A stretch of 12,104 nt of DNA. Origin: JAYFRC01 sp034926415 (GTDB lineage Bacteria > Bacillota > Clostridia > Oscillospirales > Oscillospiraceae). Below are positions 1 through 6,034 of this stretch, piece after piece; the first letter of the stretch is position 1, and each line of letters opens with the position of its first letter. Under the pieces are notes generated by a model. That model ran no database searches. It was not told where the DNA came from and worked only from the letters and a program-made list of their open reading frames with translations. The DNA is taken from assembly GCA_034926415.1 (NCBI GenBank), contig JAYFRC010000035.1:1-12104 (forward strand), read 5' to 3'. Both the position numbers and the translations under genes were made by a program.

Positions 1-743
1 GAGTCGTTCCGACAAAGGAGCCGTATCAGAAACGCACGAGCCACGGCATGATACTCGGCGAGGGCGGCGTAAAGATGTCCAAATCCCTGGGCAACGTCGT
101 CAACCCTAACGACGTTGTGGCGCAGTATGGCGCGGACACGATGCGCCTTTACATCATGTTTATCGGTGATTTTGAGAAGGTCGCCGCATGGTCGGACAAC
201 GCGGTGAGAGGGTGCAAGCGGTTCCTGGACCGCGTGTGGAACCTATCGGAGAGCGATATGGCCGACGGCGTCGAGTATTCCGAAAAGAACGCCGCCGCAA
301 TACACAAGGCGATACGCAAAGTTGCCTCCGACATTGACGAGATGAAGTTCAACACCGCGATAGCCGCGCTCATGTCGCTCGTGAACGATTTCTATGACAA
401 TGGTCTGAACAAGGCGGATTTCAAAGCTCTGCTGCTCATGCTTTCGCCCTTTGCCCCGCACATATGCGAGGAGATGTGGCACAACCTCGGTTTCGAGGGA
501 TTCATCGTTAAGCAACCGTGGCCGGAGTACGACGAGAGCAAGACCATCTCCGAGACCGTCACAATAGCTGTTCAGGTGGGCGGAAAGTTCAAGGGTACGG
601 TCGATATGCCGCTTAACAGCGCCGAGGCCGATGTTGTTGCCGCAGCCTGCGCCAGCGAGAAAATAGCAAAACAGGTAGGCGGAAAACAGATTGTGAAGAC
701 TATTTACATTAAAAATAAGCTTGTAAACCTTATAGTGAAATGA
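1..743 (+). CDS. leuS: Leucyl-tRNA synthetase, C-terminal part (5' end outside window)
   Basis: This class I synthetase charges tRNA-Leu with leucine in the cytoplasm. The reading frame is open from base 3 at the window edge, so the start, the HIGH motif and the editing domain lie upstream. The visible 246 residues begin just before the GMILGEGG stretch and the KMSKS catalytic loop (bases 72-86). The typical GNVVNP continuation follows, then the helical anticodon-binding domain (with FAPHICEEMW) and the small C-terminal domain ending in KTIYIKNKLVNLIVK, as in bacterial LeuRS. The stop is TGA at 741-743. No hairpin terminator is visible before the rpsU promoter about 50 bases on. Family identity is very secure; only the N-terminal part is unseen. 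Confidence 0.97.
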   Translation, partial: VVPTKEPYQKRTSHGMILGEGGVKMSKSLGNVVNPNDVVAQYGADTMRLYIMFIGDFEKVAAWSDNAVRGCKRFLDRVWNLSESDMADGVEYSEKNAAAIHKAIRKVASDIDEMKFNTAIAALMSLVNDFYDNGLNKADFKALLLMLSPFAPHICEEMWHNLGFEGFIVKQPWPEYDESKTISETVTIAVQVGGKFKGTVDMPLNSAEADVVAAACASEKIAKQVGGKQIVKTIYIKNKLVNLIVK

Positions 744-792
744 GCAAAATACGAAAAACAGCAAAAAACGCCGGAATTTGCCCAACAATTTC

Positions 793-821
793 TTGACAAA
801 AGTTAGCTTGGTTTGTATAAT
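793..821 (+). promoter_or_regulatory. Consensus sigma-A promoter of rpsU
   Basis: TTGACA (793-798) and TATAAT (816-821) are both perfect matches to the housekeeping consensus and are separated by the optimal 17 bases. The transcript should start near 828, leaving a leader of roughly 68 bases before the rpsU ATG. This is the strongest promoter in the window, as expected for a ribosomal protein gene. Confidence 0.88.
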
Positions 822-833
822 ACTATCGTTAAA

Positions 834-876
834 GCCATATCGTTATGGCCCTTAAGTATCGTCTTAAGGACGATAC
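834..876 (+). promoter_or_regulatory. Structured rpsU leader with competing hairpins
   Basis: Three inverted repeats fill the predicted 5' leader. GCCAT (834-838) pairs with ATGGC (845-849). GTATCGTC (856-863) pairs perfectly with GACGATAC (869-876) across a 5-base loop, ending four bases before the Shine-Dalgarno. CCTTAAG (850-856) can instead pair with CTTAAGG (863-869) across a 6-base loop, which excludes the second stem. The octamer TATCGTTA also occurs twice (824-831 and 838-845). The structure is seen directly; a regulatory role, for example autogenous control by S21, is inferred. Confidence 0.45.
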
Positions 877-879
877 GTT

Positions 880-890
880 GGAGGGAGGGA
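880..890 (+). promoter_or_regulatory. Ribosome binding site that sets the rpsU start
   Basis: A very purine-rich GGAGGGAGGG tract lies 5-6 bases before ATG 896. An in-frame ATG at 845 has no ribosome binding site and sits inside the leader hairpins, so the start at 896 is preferred. It gives the usual S21 N-terminus. Confidence 0.85.
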
Positions 891-895
891 AAACA

Positions 896-1078
896 ATGTC
901 CGAAGTTCGTCTTAGAGAAGGCGAGTCTCTGGAAAATGCGCTGAAGCGCTTTAAGCGAAGCTGCGCGAAGTCAGGCGTCCTGGCAGAGGTCCGTAAGCGC
1001 GAGTGCTATGAGAGTCCCAGTGTTAAGCGCCGCAAGAAGTCGGAAGCCGCCCGTAAGAACAAAAAGAGATTTTATTGA
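896..1078 (+). CDS. rpsU: 30S ribosomal protein S21
   Basis: S21 is a small basic protein of the 30S platform near the 3' end of 16S rRNA, where it helps mRNA engagement during initiation. The 60-residue product starts MSEVRLREGESLENALKRFK. It shows the S21 pattern: a short acidic N-terminus, the family block with RFKRSC and EVRKRECYE, then a strongly basic tail (PSVKRRKKSEAARKNKKRFY). The length matches the family. The start at 896 is chosen over the in-frame ATG at 845 because of the strong Shine-Dalgarno and the alignment of the family N-terminus. The gene is monocistronic, with a consensus promoter upstream and a strong terminator immediately downstream. A structured leader suggests post-transcriptional control. 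Confidence 0.97.
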   Translation: MSEVRLREGESLENALKRFKRSCAKSGVLAEVRKRECYESPSVKRRKKSEAARKNKKRFY

Positions 1079-1085
1079 TTCGCTG

Positions 1086-1119
1086 AAAATCCTGCACACT
1101 TTCGTGTGCAGGATTTTTT
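1086..1119 (+). terminator. Intrinsic terminator of rpsU, shared with the convergent gene
   Basis: A perfect 14-base-pair stem (1086-1099 with 1104-1117, loop TTTC) runs into a six-T tract at 1114-1119. The stem begins with four A residues, so it also yields a short T run on the minus strand. The convergent gene stops at 1127, so the terminator probably acts in both directions. Confidence 0.93.
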
Positions 1120-1126
1120 GAGTTCG

Positions 1127-1900
1127 TCAGTGCTTGGAAAACATCCGGAGCAGGATGTCGCTCACTTCGCCGTACTGAAGAAAGCCCTCGTTGATTCCGA
1201 GAGTTCCGGCAAAACGGATTTTTTCATTCATCGTTCCCGCGTCGTCGAAAAGATAAAGCCGCGTTCCGCCTCCGGCCGAGTAGGTGAAGTATTTGGCACA
1301 CAGCTCGGCCGAGTAGAATACCGCAGGAGAGAGCCGGGTCATAAGCGACTCGAGCTCACCGACGGATGTTGTGCGCCCGCTGCCGCCCGGCGACGGAAGC
1401 GGAAAATCCATCGACACGCGTGCAAAGTCCGCGGCGACGCGGTTTGCCCCAAACTCGCGTATGGCGCCTTGAAGCCTGTATTTGAGCGTCCCGCCGGAAA
1501 CGGCGGTACAGACTAGAACGACGGCCTCGGAAACGCTCCGGCCATATGCTTCGGGGACGTATAACTTCCGCCCGTCCGCGCGGAGCGCCGCGCAAAGGCA
1601 GCGAAGCAGCACAATCTTGCCATCGTCGGGAGCTGCCTCGAAATCAGCCGCGGCGCCTTCAAAGCCGCGAGCGGAGCACTCGGTGCAAATTTCACGCGAC
1701 AGACATTCGGCTTCGGACTGAGCAAGGCGCGGGAGGGCGGCATCGGTCAGGACGAGCAGTCCGCCGCGGAAATTGCCGCAGCCTCTTTTTATAAGCAGGT
1801 GTCCGCCCCTTTCAGCGCGATATGCGAGATGCGCCGGATGGAGACCTAGGCGTTCCGCTTCGGCCATGCGTTCCGGAGCCGCCGACAGATAAAGACGCAT
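1127..1900 (-). CDS. Uncharacterised TIM-barrel protein resembling GH18-family hydrolases
   Basis: The product is a 257-residue soluble protein without signal peptide or membrane segment. Alternating hydrophobic strands and helices suggest a (beta/alpha)8 barrel: RLYLSA, AHLAYR, GGLLVLTD, GFEGAAADFE, KLYVPEAYG, VVLVCTAVSGG, NRVAADFARVSMDF, AVFYS, RLYLFDD and INEGFLQYGEVSDI. The segment GFEGAAADFE (residues 79-88) resembles the GH18 strand-4 signature DGxxxDxE, with Glu88 in the position of the catalytic acid, but the surrounding acidic residues are reduced. I recall similar conserved hypothetical proteins in gut Clostridia but know of no assigned function. The start ATG at 1900 is preceded by an AAGGGGG ribosome binding site. 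It is divergent from yqeG and convergent with rpsU, so it is probably transcribed alone. A sugar- or peptidoglycan-related role would be a guess from the fold. Confidence 0.78.
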   Translation of the reverse strand: MRLYLSAAPERMAEAERLGLHPAHLAYRAERGGHLLIKRGCGNFRGGLLVLTDAALPRLAQSEAECLSREICTECSARGFEGAAADFEAAPDDGKIVLLRCLCAALRADGRKLYVPEAYGRSVSEAVVLVCTAVSGGTLKYRLQGAIREFGANRVAADFARVSMDFPLPSPGGSGRTTSVGELESLMTRLSPAVFYSAELCAKYFTYSAGGGTRLYLFDDAGTMNEKIRFAGTLGINEGFLQYGEVSDILLRMFSKH

Positions 1901-1913
1901 TGCCGATTCCCCC

Positions 1914-1942
1914 TTGTGCCGTATCGTCCGAAATGATATACT
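1914..1942 (+). promoter_or_regulatory. Probable promoter of yqeG
   Basis: An extended -10 element, TGATATACT (1934-1942), lies 17 bases after TTGTGC (1914-1919, 3-4 of 6 matches to consensus). It sits in the 83-base gap between the divergent barrel-protein gene and yqeG, about 40 bases before the yqeG start. No convincing minus-strand promoter was found for the divergent gene in the same gap. Confidence 0.6.
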
Positions 1943-1983
1943 GATTAAACGTCAAATTAAGTTATGCGGGAGGGGAGGCATTT

Positions 1984-2514
1984 ATGAGCTTTTCTTTGGT
2001 CGCTGACAGGGAGTTCAGGCGTTTTACAGAGATAACGCCAGAATACCTGAATAAAAATGGCATAACGCTTCTTCTCGCGGACCTTGACAACACTGTGGCC
2101 GAAAGGGCCTCGCATTCGCCGACGGACGAGGTGAGGCAATGGAAGGCGGCTCTGGACGCTTCCGGAATAAAGCTTATGATAGTTTCAAACAACCGCTCAG
2201 GCACGCGCGTTGAAAACTACTGTAAAGCGCTCGGCGCGCCGTATATAGGGCGCGCGGGCAAACCGGGCAGGCACGGGATAGAGCGCGCCATGGAGCTTGC
2301 TGGGGCGTCCACGGACGAAACTGCATTCGTCGGCGACAGAGTGACGACGGATGTGCTCGGCGCGAACAGGTGCGGTATAACGTCGTATATTGTGTGCCAG
2401 GTCGGCGGTCTTAAAAGCCCGTGGCATCGTCTGTGTTACACGCTTCAGCTTCCGTTCAGGCTGCCGGCGCGGAGACGCCGCCGCAAAGAGGCTGAAAAAG
2501 AGTATAAAGCCTGA
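1984..2514 (+). CDS. yqeG: YqeG-family HAD-type (subclass IIIA) phosphatase
   Basis: This 176-residue protein carries the haloacid dehalogenase motifs in order. DLDNT (residues 33-37) holds the nucleophilic Asp33 and acid/base Asp35. SNN (68-70) is motif II, Lys93 in GKPG is motif III, and GDRVTTDV (117-124) is the metal-binding motif IV. The family includes Bacillus YqeG and the yeast mitochondrial phosphatidylglycerophosphate phosphatase Gep4. A role in phosphatidylglycerol synthesis is therefore possible, but the bacterial substrate is not shown by this sequence. The very basic C-terminus (RLPARRRRRKEAEKEYK) could bind membrane lipids or RNA. The start ATG has a strong GGGAGGGGAGG upstream (1968-1978). 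No terminator separates it from efp, so some read-through into efp is likely. Confidence 0.9.
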   Translation: MSFSLVADREFRRFTEITPEYLNKNGITLLLADLDNTVAERASHSPTDEVRQWKAALDASGIKLMIVSNNRSGTRVENYCKALGAPYIGRAGKPGRHGIERAMELAGASTDETAFVGDRVTTDVLGANRCGITSYIVCQVGGLKSPWHRLCYTLQLPFRLPARRRRRKEAEKEYKA

Positions 2515-2533
2515 TATTTGGGCTTCAAAATGC

Positions 2534-2562
2534 TTGCAATACCAAGGCGGATACTGTAAAAT
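2534..2562 (+). promoter_or_regulatory. Probable promoter of efp
   Basis: TTGCAA (2534-2539) and TAAAAT (2557-2562) are separated by 17 bases, each close to the housekeeping consensus. It lies just after yqeG and about 60 bases before the efp start. The start itself is marked by GGGAGG at 2608-2613. Confidence 0.65.
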
Positions 2563-2622
2563 ATATCTGTAAAAAGATGATTATCCGCGATCGCTATTCA
2601 TATATTTGGGAGGATATAAAAT

Positions 2623-3192
2623 ATGGCAACTATTACCGCAGGAGACTTCAGAAACGGCGTGACTTTCGAGATGGACGGAAAGATCATGACCGTCGTTGAG
2701 TTTCAGCACGTTAAACCCGGCAAGGGCGCTGCCTTTGTCCGCACAAAGATGAGAAACGTCGTTACCGGCGGCGTTACCGAGACATCGTTCAACCCCACCG
2801 CCAAGTTCGAGCAGGCTTTTGTTGACCGCAAGGACATGCAGTACAGCTACAGCGACGGGGACCTGTATTATTTCATGGATCAGGAGACTTTCGACATGGT
2901 CCCGCTCAACCGCGAGATGCTTGGCGACGGGTTCCGTTTCATAACCGAAAATACCATGTGCAAAGTGCTTAGCTACAAGGGAAACGTCTTCGGAGTCGAG
3001 CTCCCGAACTTCATGGAACTGACCGTAACCGAAACGGAGCCGGGCATCCGCGGCGATACCGCGACAAACGTGACGAAGCCGGCCACGCTTGAAACCGGAA
3101 CTGAGATAAAGGTTCCCCTGTTCATAAACACGGGCGACAAAATAAAGGTCGATACCCGTACCGGCGAATATCTGGAACGAGTCAAGGGCTGA
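2623..3192 (+). CDS. efp: Elongation factor P
   Basis: EF-P binds between the P and E sites of stalled ribosomes and restores peptide bond formation at polyproline stretches. The 189-residue product matches the usual length of about 185 and the three-domain architecture. The N-terminal KOW-like domain carries the exposed loop HVKPGKGAAF, with Lys34 (counting Met1) at the position modified in other species. The middle and C-terminal OB domains include the segments DGDLYYFMDQETF, VELPNFMELTVTETEPG and the end KVDTRTGEYLERVKG, close to the classical EF-P signature. No lysine-modifying enzyme (EpmA/EpmB or similar) is encoded in this window, so the modification state is unknown. It has its own promoter and a long stem-loop after the stop. 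Confidence 0.98.
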   Translation: MATITAGDFRNGVTFEMDGKIMTVVEFQHVKPGKGAAFVRTKMRNVVTGGVTETSFNPTAKFEQAFVDRKDMQYSYSDGDLYYFMDQETFDMVPLNREMLGDGFRFITENTMCKVLSYKGNVFGVELPNFMELTVTETEPGIRGDTATNVTKPATLETGTEIKVPLFINTGDKIKVDTRTGEYLERVKG

Positions 3193-3197
3193 TAAAA

Positions 3198-3234
3198 AAC
3201 AGCGTTTTTATTGCTCTGCAATAAAAACGCTGTT
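3198..3234 (+). terminator. Long perfect stem-loop after efp
   Basis: A 17-base-pair perfect inverted repeat (3198-3214 with 3218-3234, loop TCT) begins six bases after the efp stop. The stem contains internal runs of five T and five A. There is no downstream T tract (GCTGTATAAT follows), so this is not a canonical intrinsic terminator. It may act as a transcript 3' end stabiliser, a weak terminator or a partial block ahead of the next gene. Confidence 0.6.
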
Positions 3235-3244
3235 GCTGTATAAT
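3216..3244 (+). promoter_or_regulatory. Possible promoter of the CD1247-type gene
   Basis: A perfect TATAAT (3239-3244) lies directly after the efp stem-loop, about 41 bases before the next start codon. At 17 bases spacing the -35 position reads CTGCAA, which is poor and falls inside the stem-loop. The -10 is clear; the promoter as a whole is tentative. Confidence 0.45.
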
Positions 3245-3270
3245 AATATTAACGCAGCTTAAAAGATGAA

Positions 3271-3275
3271 AGGAG
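3271..3275 (+). promoter_or_regulatory. Ribosome binding site deciding between two ATGs
   Basis: AGGAG lies only 3 bases before ATG 3279 but 9 bases before ATG 3285. The normal spacing favours the second ATG, which also gives the MTISEKVSYLKGLA N-terminus expected for the family. Confidence 0.7.
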
Positions 3276-3284
3276 CGCATGATT

Positions 3285-3695
3285 ATGACTATTTCCGAAA
3301 AGGTCTCTTATCTCAAGGGACTGGCCGCGGGCCTCGATCTGGACACTGAGAACAGCAAGGAGGGCAAGGTGCTCTCTGCGATGATGGATATTCTCGGCGA
3401 TATCGCGCTTGAGCTTGAGGATATTGAAAGCGACCAGGCGGAGATGTTCGACGAGATAGATGCCATAAGCGACGACCTTGAGGATGTCGAAGACGCGGTC
3501 TACGACTACGAGGACGATGAAGACGAGGACGACGAAGGCTTTGAGGCAACCTGCCCCAAGTGCGGCGACACCATTTATTTCGACGAGTCCGTACTTGACG
3601 ACGGCGAGGTTATCTGCCCGAGCTGCGGAGAAAAGCTCGTGTTCGAGGTCGGAGACGAAGAAGAGGAAGAGTCCGAGCCTCACGACGAGGACTGA
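3285..3695 (+). CDS. CD1247-type N-terminal domain protein with zinc ribbon
   Basis: This 136-residue, very acidic protein has three parts. Residues 1-40 (SEKVSYLKGLAAGLDLD, then EGKVLSAMMDILGDIA) match the CD1247-type domain common in Clostridia. Residues 41-85 are an Asp/Glu-rich, probably helical or coiled segment. Residues 88-120 form a zinc ribbon with Cys90, Cys93, Cys111 and Cys114 in two CPxCG knuckles, followed by an acidic tail. The function is unknown. The zinc ribbon and acidic charge would suit binding to a basic partner such as a ribosomal or RNA polymerase component, but that is inference. It lies directly downstream of efp and ends at a strong bidirectional terminator. Confidence 0.88.
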   Translation: MTISEKVSYLKGLAAGLDLDTENSKEGKVLSAMMDILGDIALELEDIESDQAEMFDEIDAISDDLEDVEDAVYDYEDDEDEDDEGFEATCPKCGDTIYFDESVLDDGEVICPSCGEKLVFEVGDEEEEESEPHDED

Positions 3696-3727
3696 GACTG
3701 AATTTCTACTTGCAACATAAATAAGAA

Positions 3728-3768
3728 AACTCCCGCGCGTTTTGTGAACGCGCGGGAGTTCGTTTTTT
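3728..3768 (+). terminator. Bidirectional intrinsic terminator between convergent genes
   Basis: A perfect 14-base-pair GC-rich stem (3728-3741 with 3747-3760, loop TTGTG) is followed by six T at 3763-3768 on the + strand. On the - strand the stem is followed by a T-rich stretch (from the A run at 3726-3729). It can therefore end both the CD1247-type gene and the c-di-GMP gene, whose stop codon at 3767-3769 overlaps the T tract. Confidence 0.93.
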
Positions 3769-5821
3769 ACAGCAGTTTTTGCTGCCCGACGTTTTCCTTG
3801 CTTTCGCCTATGGAAGCTACCATGTAGTCAAGGGATAGCGAGCCCTCGCTGAAAAGCTCGTAGAAATGGCGGCTTATGCGGCTGCATGCTATACCTGCAC
3901 CGTACTTGTCGCTGCCCATCAGTACGACGACATACTGTGAGCTGCTGTATTGCGCGGAAATATCGACGCTGCGCAGAGAAGCGTTTATCGCTTTTTCAAG
4001 ATTATGCATCGCGAATTCTATGTGTTCAAGGTCGGAGTCTAGCATTGAGGCCGAATGGAGCGTGAGCAGAATGACCGTCAGCTCCTGGTCGTTTCTTCGT
4101 GCAAAATGGGAGGCGAATTCGTATATCCTGTTGAACTGCCGGAAATCTATTCTGAACACGCCGATTTCGGAATTGCGGTTTTTAATAAGCTCAATCAACT
4201 GATCCATGTCGGCGCGGCTGCCGCGCTTAATGCCGGAGGAGCTCCGAACCTGAGAATCGTAGAGGTAATAATTGGATTTTCCATTCTGCTTGACGTGATA
4301 AAGCGCCTTGTCCGCGCGGTTCAGCAAGTCTGTAAAATCATGGGAATTTACATCCGACAGAGCGATTCCTATAGAGAGCGAGGTGCCTTTCATTATACTG
4401 TCCCGCTCAATCTGCGCCGCATACTCGTCGAGTATGCGCGCCGCGACCATCTTAACGGTCTCGGGGTCGGACGTACGGCGAAGATAGATGAGATATTCGT
4501 CTCCGCCTGTGCGGCAGACTATGTCGTCGCCGCGGGCGCACCTAGTGAATACCCCGGCGGTCTGCTTTAGTGCGTAATCCCCGGAGAGATGTCCATATGT
4601 ATCGTTGACCTGTTTGAAATTGTCGATGTCTATCATCATAAGCGCGCCGTCCTCTTTTGCCAGACAGCGGCTTATCATAGTCTCTCCACTGCGTCGGTTG
4701 CGAAGGCCGGTGAGATAGTCGCGTTCGGCGGCGTGGCGCCATTTCGAGCTCTGCTCGTTTATGACGCATCTGAAAAACAGGCTGCATTCGTCGCTGAACA
4801 GAGTTTCGGCAAGCGGAAAATCCACGTTCTCGGGAAGCGTAAACCCGCTATCAAGCAATGAGACAAACATCGATGCAAGTCTCGGGTCGAACTGCGTTCC
4901 GGACTTGGCGAGCAGCTCTGCACGCGCCTTTTCCGGCAATATTGGCTCGCGGTACATACGCCCGGATACCATAGTGTCGTAAGCGCCGGCAATAATGATT
5001 ATGCGCGATTCTATCGGTATCTGCGCTCCTGCAAGCCCGTCGGGGTATCCTGTGCCGTCGTAGTTTTCGTGGTGATGCCGCACATAGCCCAAGATTTCCG
5101 CGGCTGAGGGGATAGCGGACAGAAGCTCGCTTCCGTTGACCGGGTGGAGGCGTATGGCGGCGAAATCCGCGCCGCTCAGCGGCTGAGTTTTGAGAAGAAT
5201 GTAATCCGGGGTCGAGAGCTTTCCTATGTCGTGCAGCAGCGCGGCAAAATGCAGCGCGCGTATGCGGTATTCGTCCCAGTCGAGCGCTTTTCCTATAGCT
5301 ACGGCGTAAGCGGCGGTGTTGAGAGAATGGCGCGCGGAACGGATGTCCTTTTCGTCCACAGCTGCGGCGACGCGGCACAGAGAGTTGAGCGATATCGTTT
5401 CCGCGCTTCTGAAGGCATCGTCCATGCGAAGCCGTATATTGCGGCGGCAGAGGCTGACCTCCGCGCTGCGGTCTATGCGCAGGGCAAATATGGCGGGGTT
5501 GAAGGGATAAGCTATTATATCCGCCGCGCCGAGCGCAAGAGATTCCGAAACCAGGAATTCATTTCCCTCGGGAACGATGCATACGGTTGGAGTATCCTCC
5601 GATGGATCGTTACAGAGGATGTCGATCATGTCGTTTGCGACGCTCTGTTCAAAATCAGCGGTGTCAAAACCGAGCAGAAGAACTCCATAATGCTTTTTGC
5701 GCAGCAGGGAATAAGCCCTGGAGTATGTCGCCGCACAGGTTATCTCGTAACTGGTCAGCAGAGCCTGCTTTACAGCCTCAATATATTTGGAATTTGTGCT
5801 TACGAACAGAAGCTGTTCCAT
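3767..5821 (-). CDS. Cyclic-di-GMP enzyme: degenerate receiver, HD-GYP, GGDEF, pseudo-GGDEF
   Basis: This is a 684-residue cytoplasmic protein with four regions. Residues 1-120 look like a CheY-type receiver, but the acidic pair is Ser8-Thr9, the phospho-acceptor position in LLLG is Gly51 and the conserved Lys is Tyr105, so it probably cannot be phosphorylated. Residues 134-324 are an HD-GYP phosphodiesterase with His165, His197-Asp198, the HHHE stretch and GYP (258-260) all present. Residues 365-522 are a GGDEF cyclase with MIDIDNFK, active-site GGDEY (439-443) and the inhibitory RxxD site RGDD (430-433) five residues earlier. Residues 541-673 resemble another GGDEF domain (VFRIDFRQFN, then VDISAQY) with the active loop replaced by SSSQY (626-630). 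The protein could both make and degrade c-di-GMP. The start at 5821 has GGAGG upstream; a GTG at 5854 has none and lies at the predicted transcript start. Confidence 0.93.
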   Translation of the reverse strand: MEQLLFVSTNSKYIEAVKQALLTSYEITCAATYSRAYSLLRKKHYGVLLLGFDTADFEQSVANDMIDILCNDPSEDTPTVCIVPEGNEFLVSESLALGAADIIAYPFNPAIFALRIDRSAEVSLCRRNIRLRMDDAFRSAETISLNSLCRVAAAVDEKDIRSARHSLNTAAYAVAIGKALDWDEYRIRALHFAALLHDIGKLSTPDYILLKTQPLSGADFAAIRLHPVNGSELLSAIPSAAEILGYVRHHHENYDGTGYPDGLAGAQIPIESRIIIIAGAYDTMVSGRMYREPILPEKARAELLAKSGTQFDPRLASMFVSLLDSGFTLPENVDFPLAETLFSDECSLFFRCVINEQSSKWRHAAERDYLTGLRNRRSGETMISRCLAKEDGALMMIDIDNFKQVNDTYGHLSGDYALKQTAGVFTRCARGDDIVCRTGGDEYLIYLRRTSDPETVKMVAARILDEYAAQIERDSIMKGTSLSIGIALSDVNSHDFTDLLNRADKALYHVKQNGKSNYYLYDSQVRSSSGIKRGSRADMDQLIELIKNRNSEIGVFRIDFRQFNRIYEFASHFARRNDQELTVILLTLHSASMLDSDLEHIEFAMHNLEKAINASLRSVDISAQYSSSQYVVVLMGSDKYGAGIACSRISRHFYELFSEGSLSLDYMVASIGESKENVGQQKLL

Positions 5822-5826
5822 AGTTT

Positions 5827-5831
5827 CCTCC
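5827..5831 (-). promoter_or_regulatory. Ribosome binding site of the c-di-GMP gene
   Basis: On the minus strand GGAGG stands 5 bases before the ATG at 5821. The longer frame from GTG 5854 has no such site, which fixes the start at 5821. Confidence 0.8.
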
Positions 5832-5862
5832 AATAAAAAGACTGTGATTTTCACTTTGCCTG

Positions 5863-5896
5863 ATTATAACAGGAACGCTGTCCATAAAAACGGACA
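5863..5896 (-). promoter_or_regulatory. Extended -10 promoter with adjacent palindrome
   Basis: On the minus strand TGTTATAAT (5871 down to 5863) is a perfect extended -10 element. No good -35 is present, which is common for extended -10 promoters. The inverted repeat TGTCC/GGACA (5879-5883 with 5892-5896) overlaps the -35 region and could be an operator. The transcript would start near 5856, about 35 bases before the c-di-GMP gene. Confidence 0.55.
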
Positions 5897-5947
5897 TCAA
5901 CTGCGTTTTGGAACATGAAGAAACCTGCTGGATTTATTTTACAGCAT

Positions 5948-5971
5948 AAAAAGCGTGAAATTCAACGCTTT
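5948..5971 (-). terminator. Possible weak terminator of the metal transporter operon
   Basis: On the minus strand a 7-base-pair stem (5971-5965 with 5956-5950, 8-base loop) ends in a run of five T (5952-5948). It lies about 65 bases after the permease stop. An overlapping AT-only stem (5969-5976 with 5982-5989) competes with it. The remaining sequence of the 213-base gap 5822-6034 is AT-rich, with no gene seen. Confidence 0.4.
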
Positions 5972-6034
5972 ATGAATAAGTTTCATAAATAAACAAAAAA
6001 ATGGCAAAAAACGGGCTTTTGTATCCGAGCTGAG

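Noticed and set aside
845..895. Upstream in-frame ATG giving a 77-residue S21
   Set aside because: It lacks a ribosome binding site, sits in the leader hairpins, and adds residues not found in S21 proteins.
1921..1928. GTATCGTC shared between the yqeG upstream region and the rpsU leader
   Set aside because: Only eight bases match, without the paired arm at the second site. Too short to call a regulatory motif.
2587..2594. GCGATCGC palindrome in the efp leader
   Set aside because: This octamer resembles the cyanobacterial HIP1 element, but I noticed only this one prominent copy and the gene content is clostridial. Treated as chance.
4055..5836. Several long + strand open frames inside the c-di-GMP gene
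   Set aside because: They are antisense shadows of a gene with complete domain motifs and show no domain features themselves.
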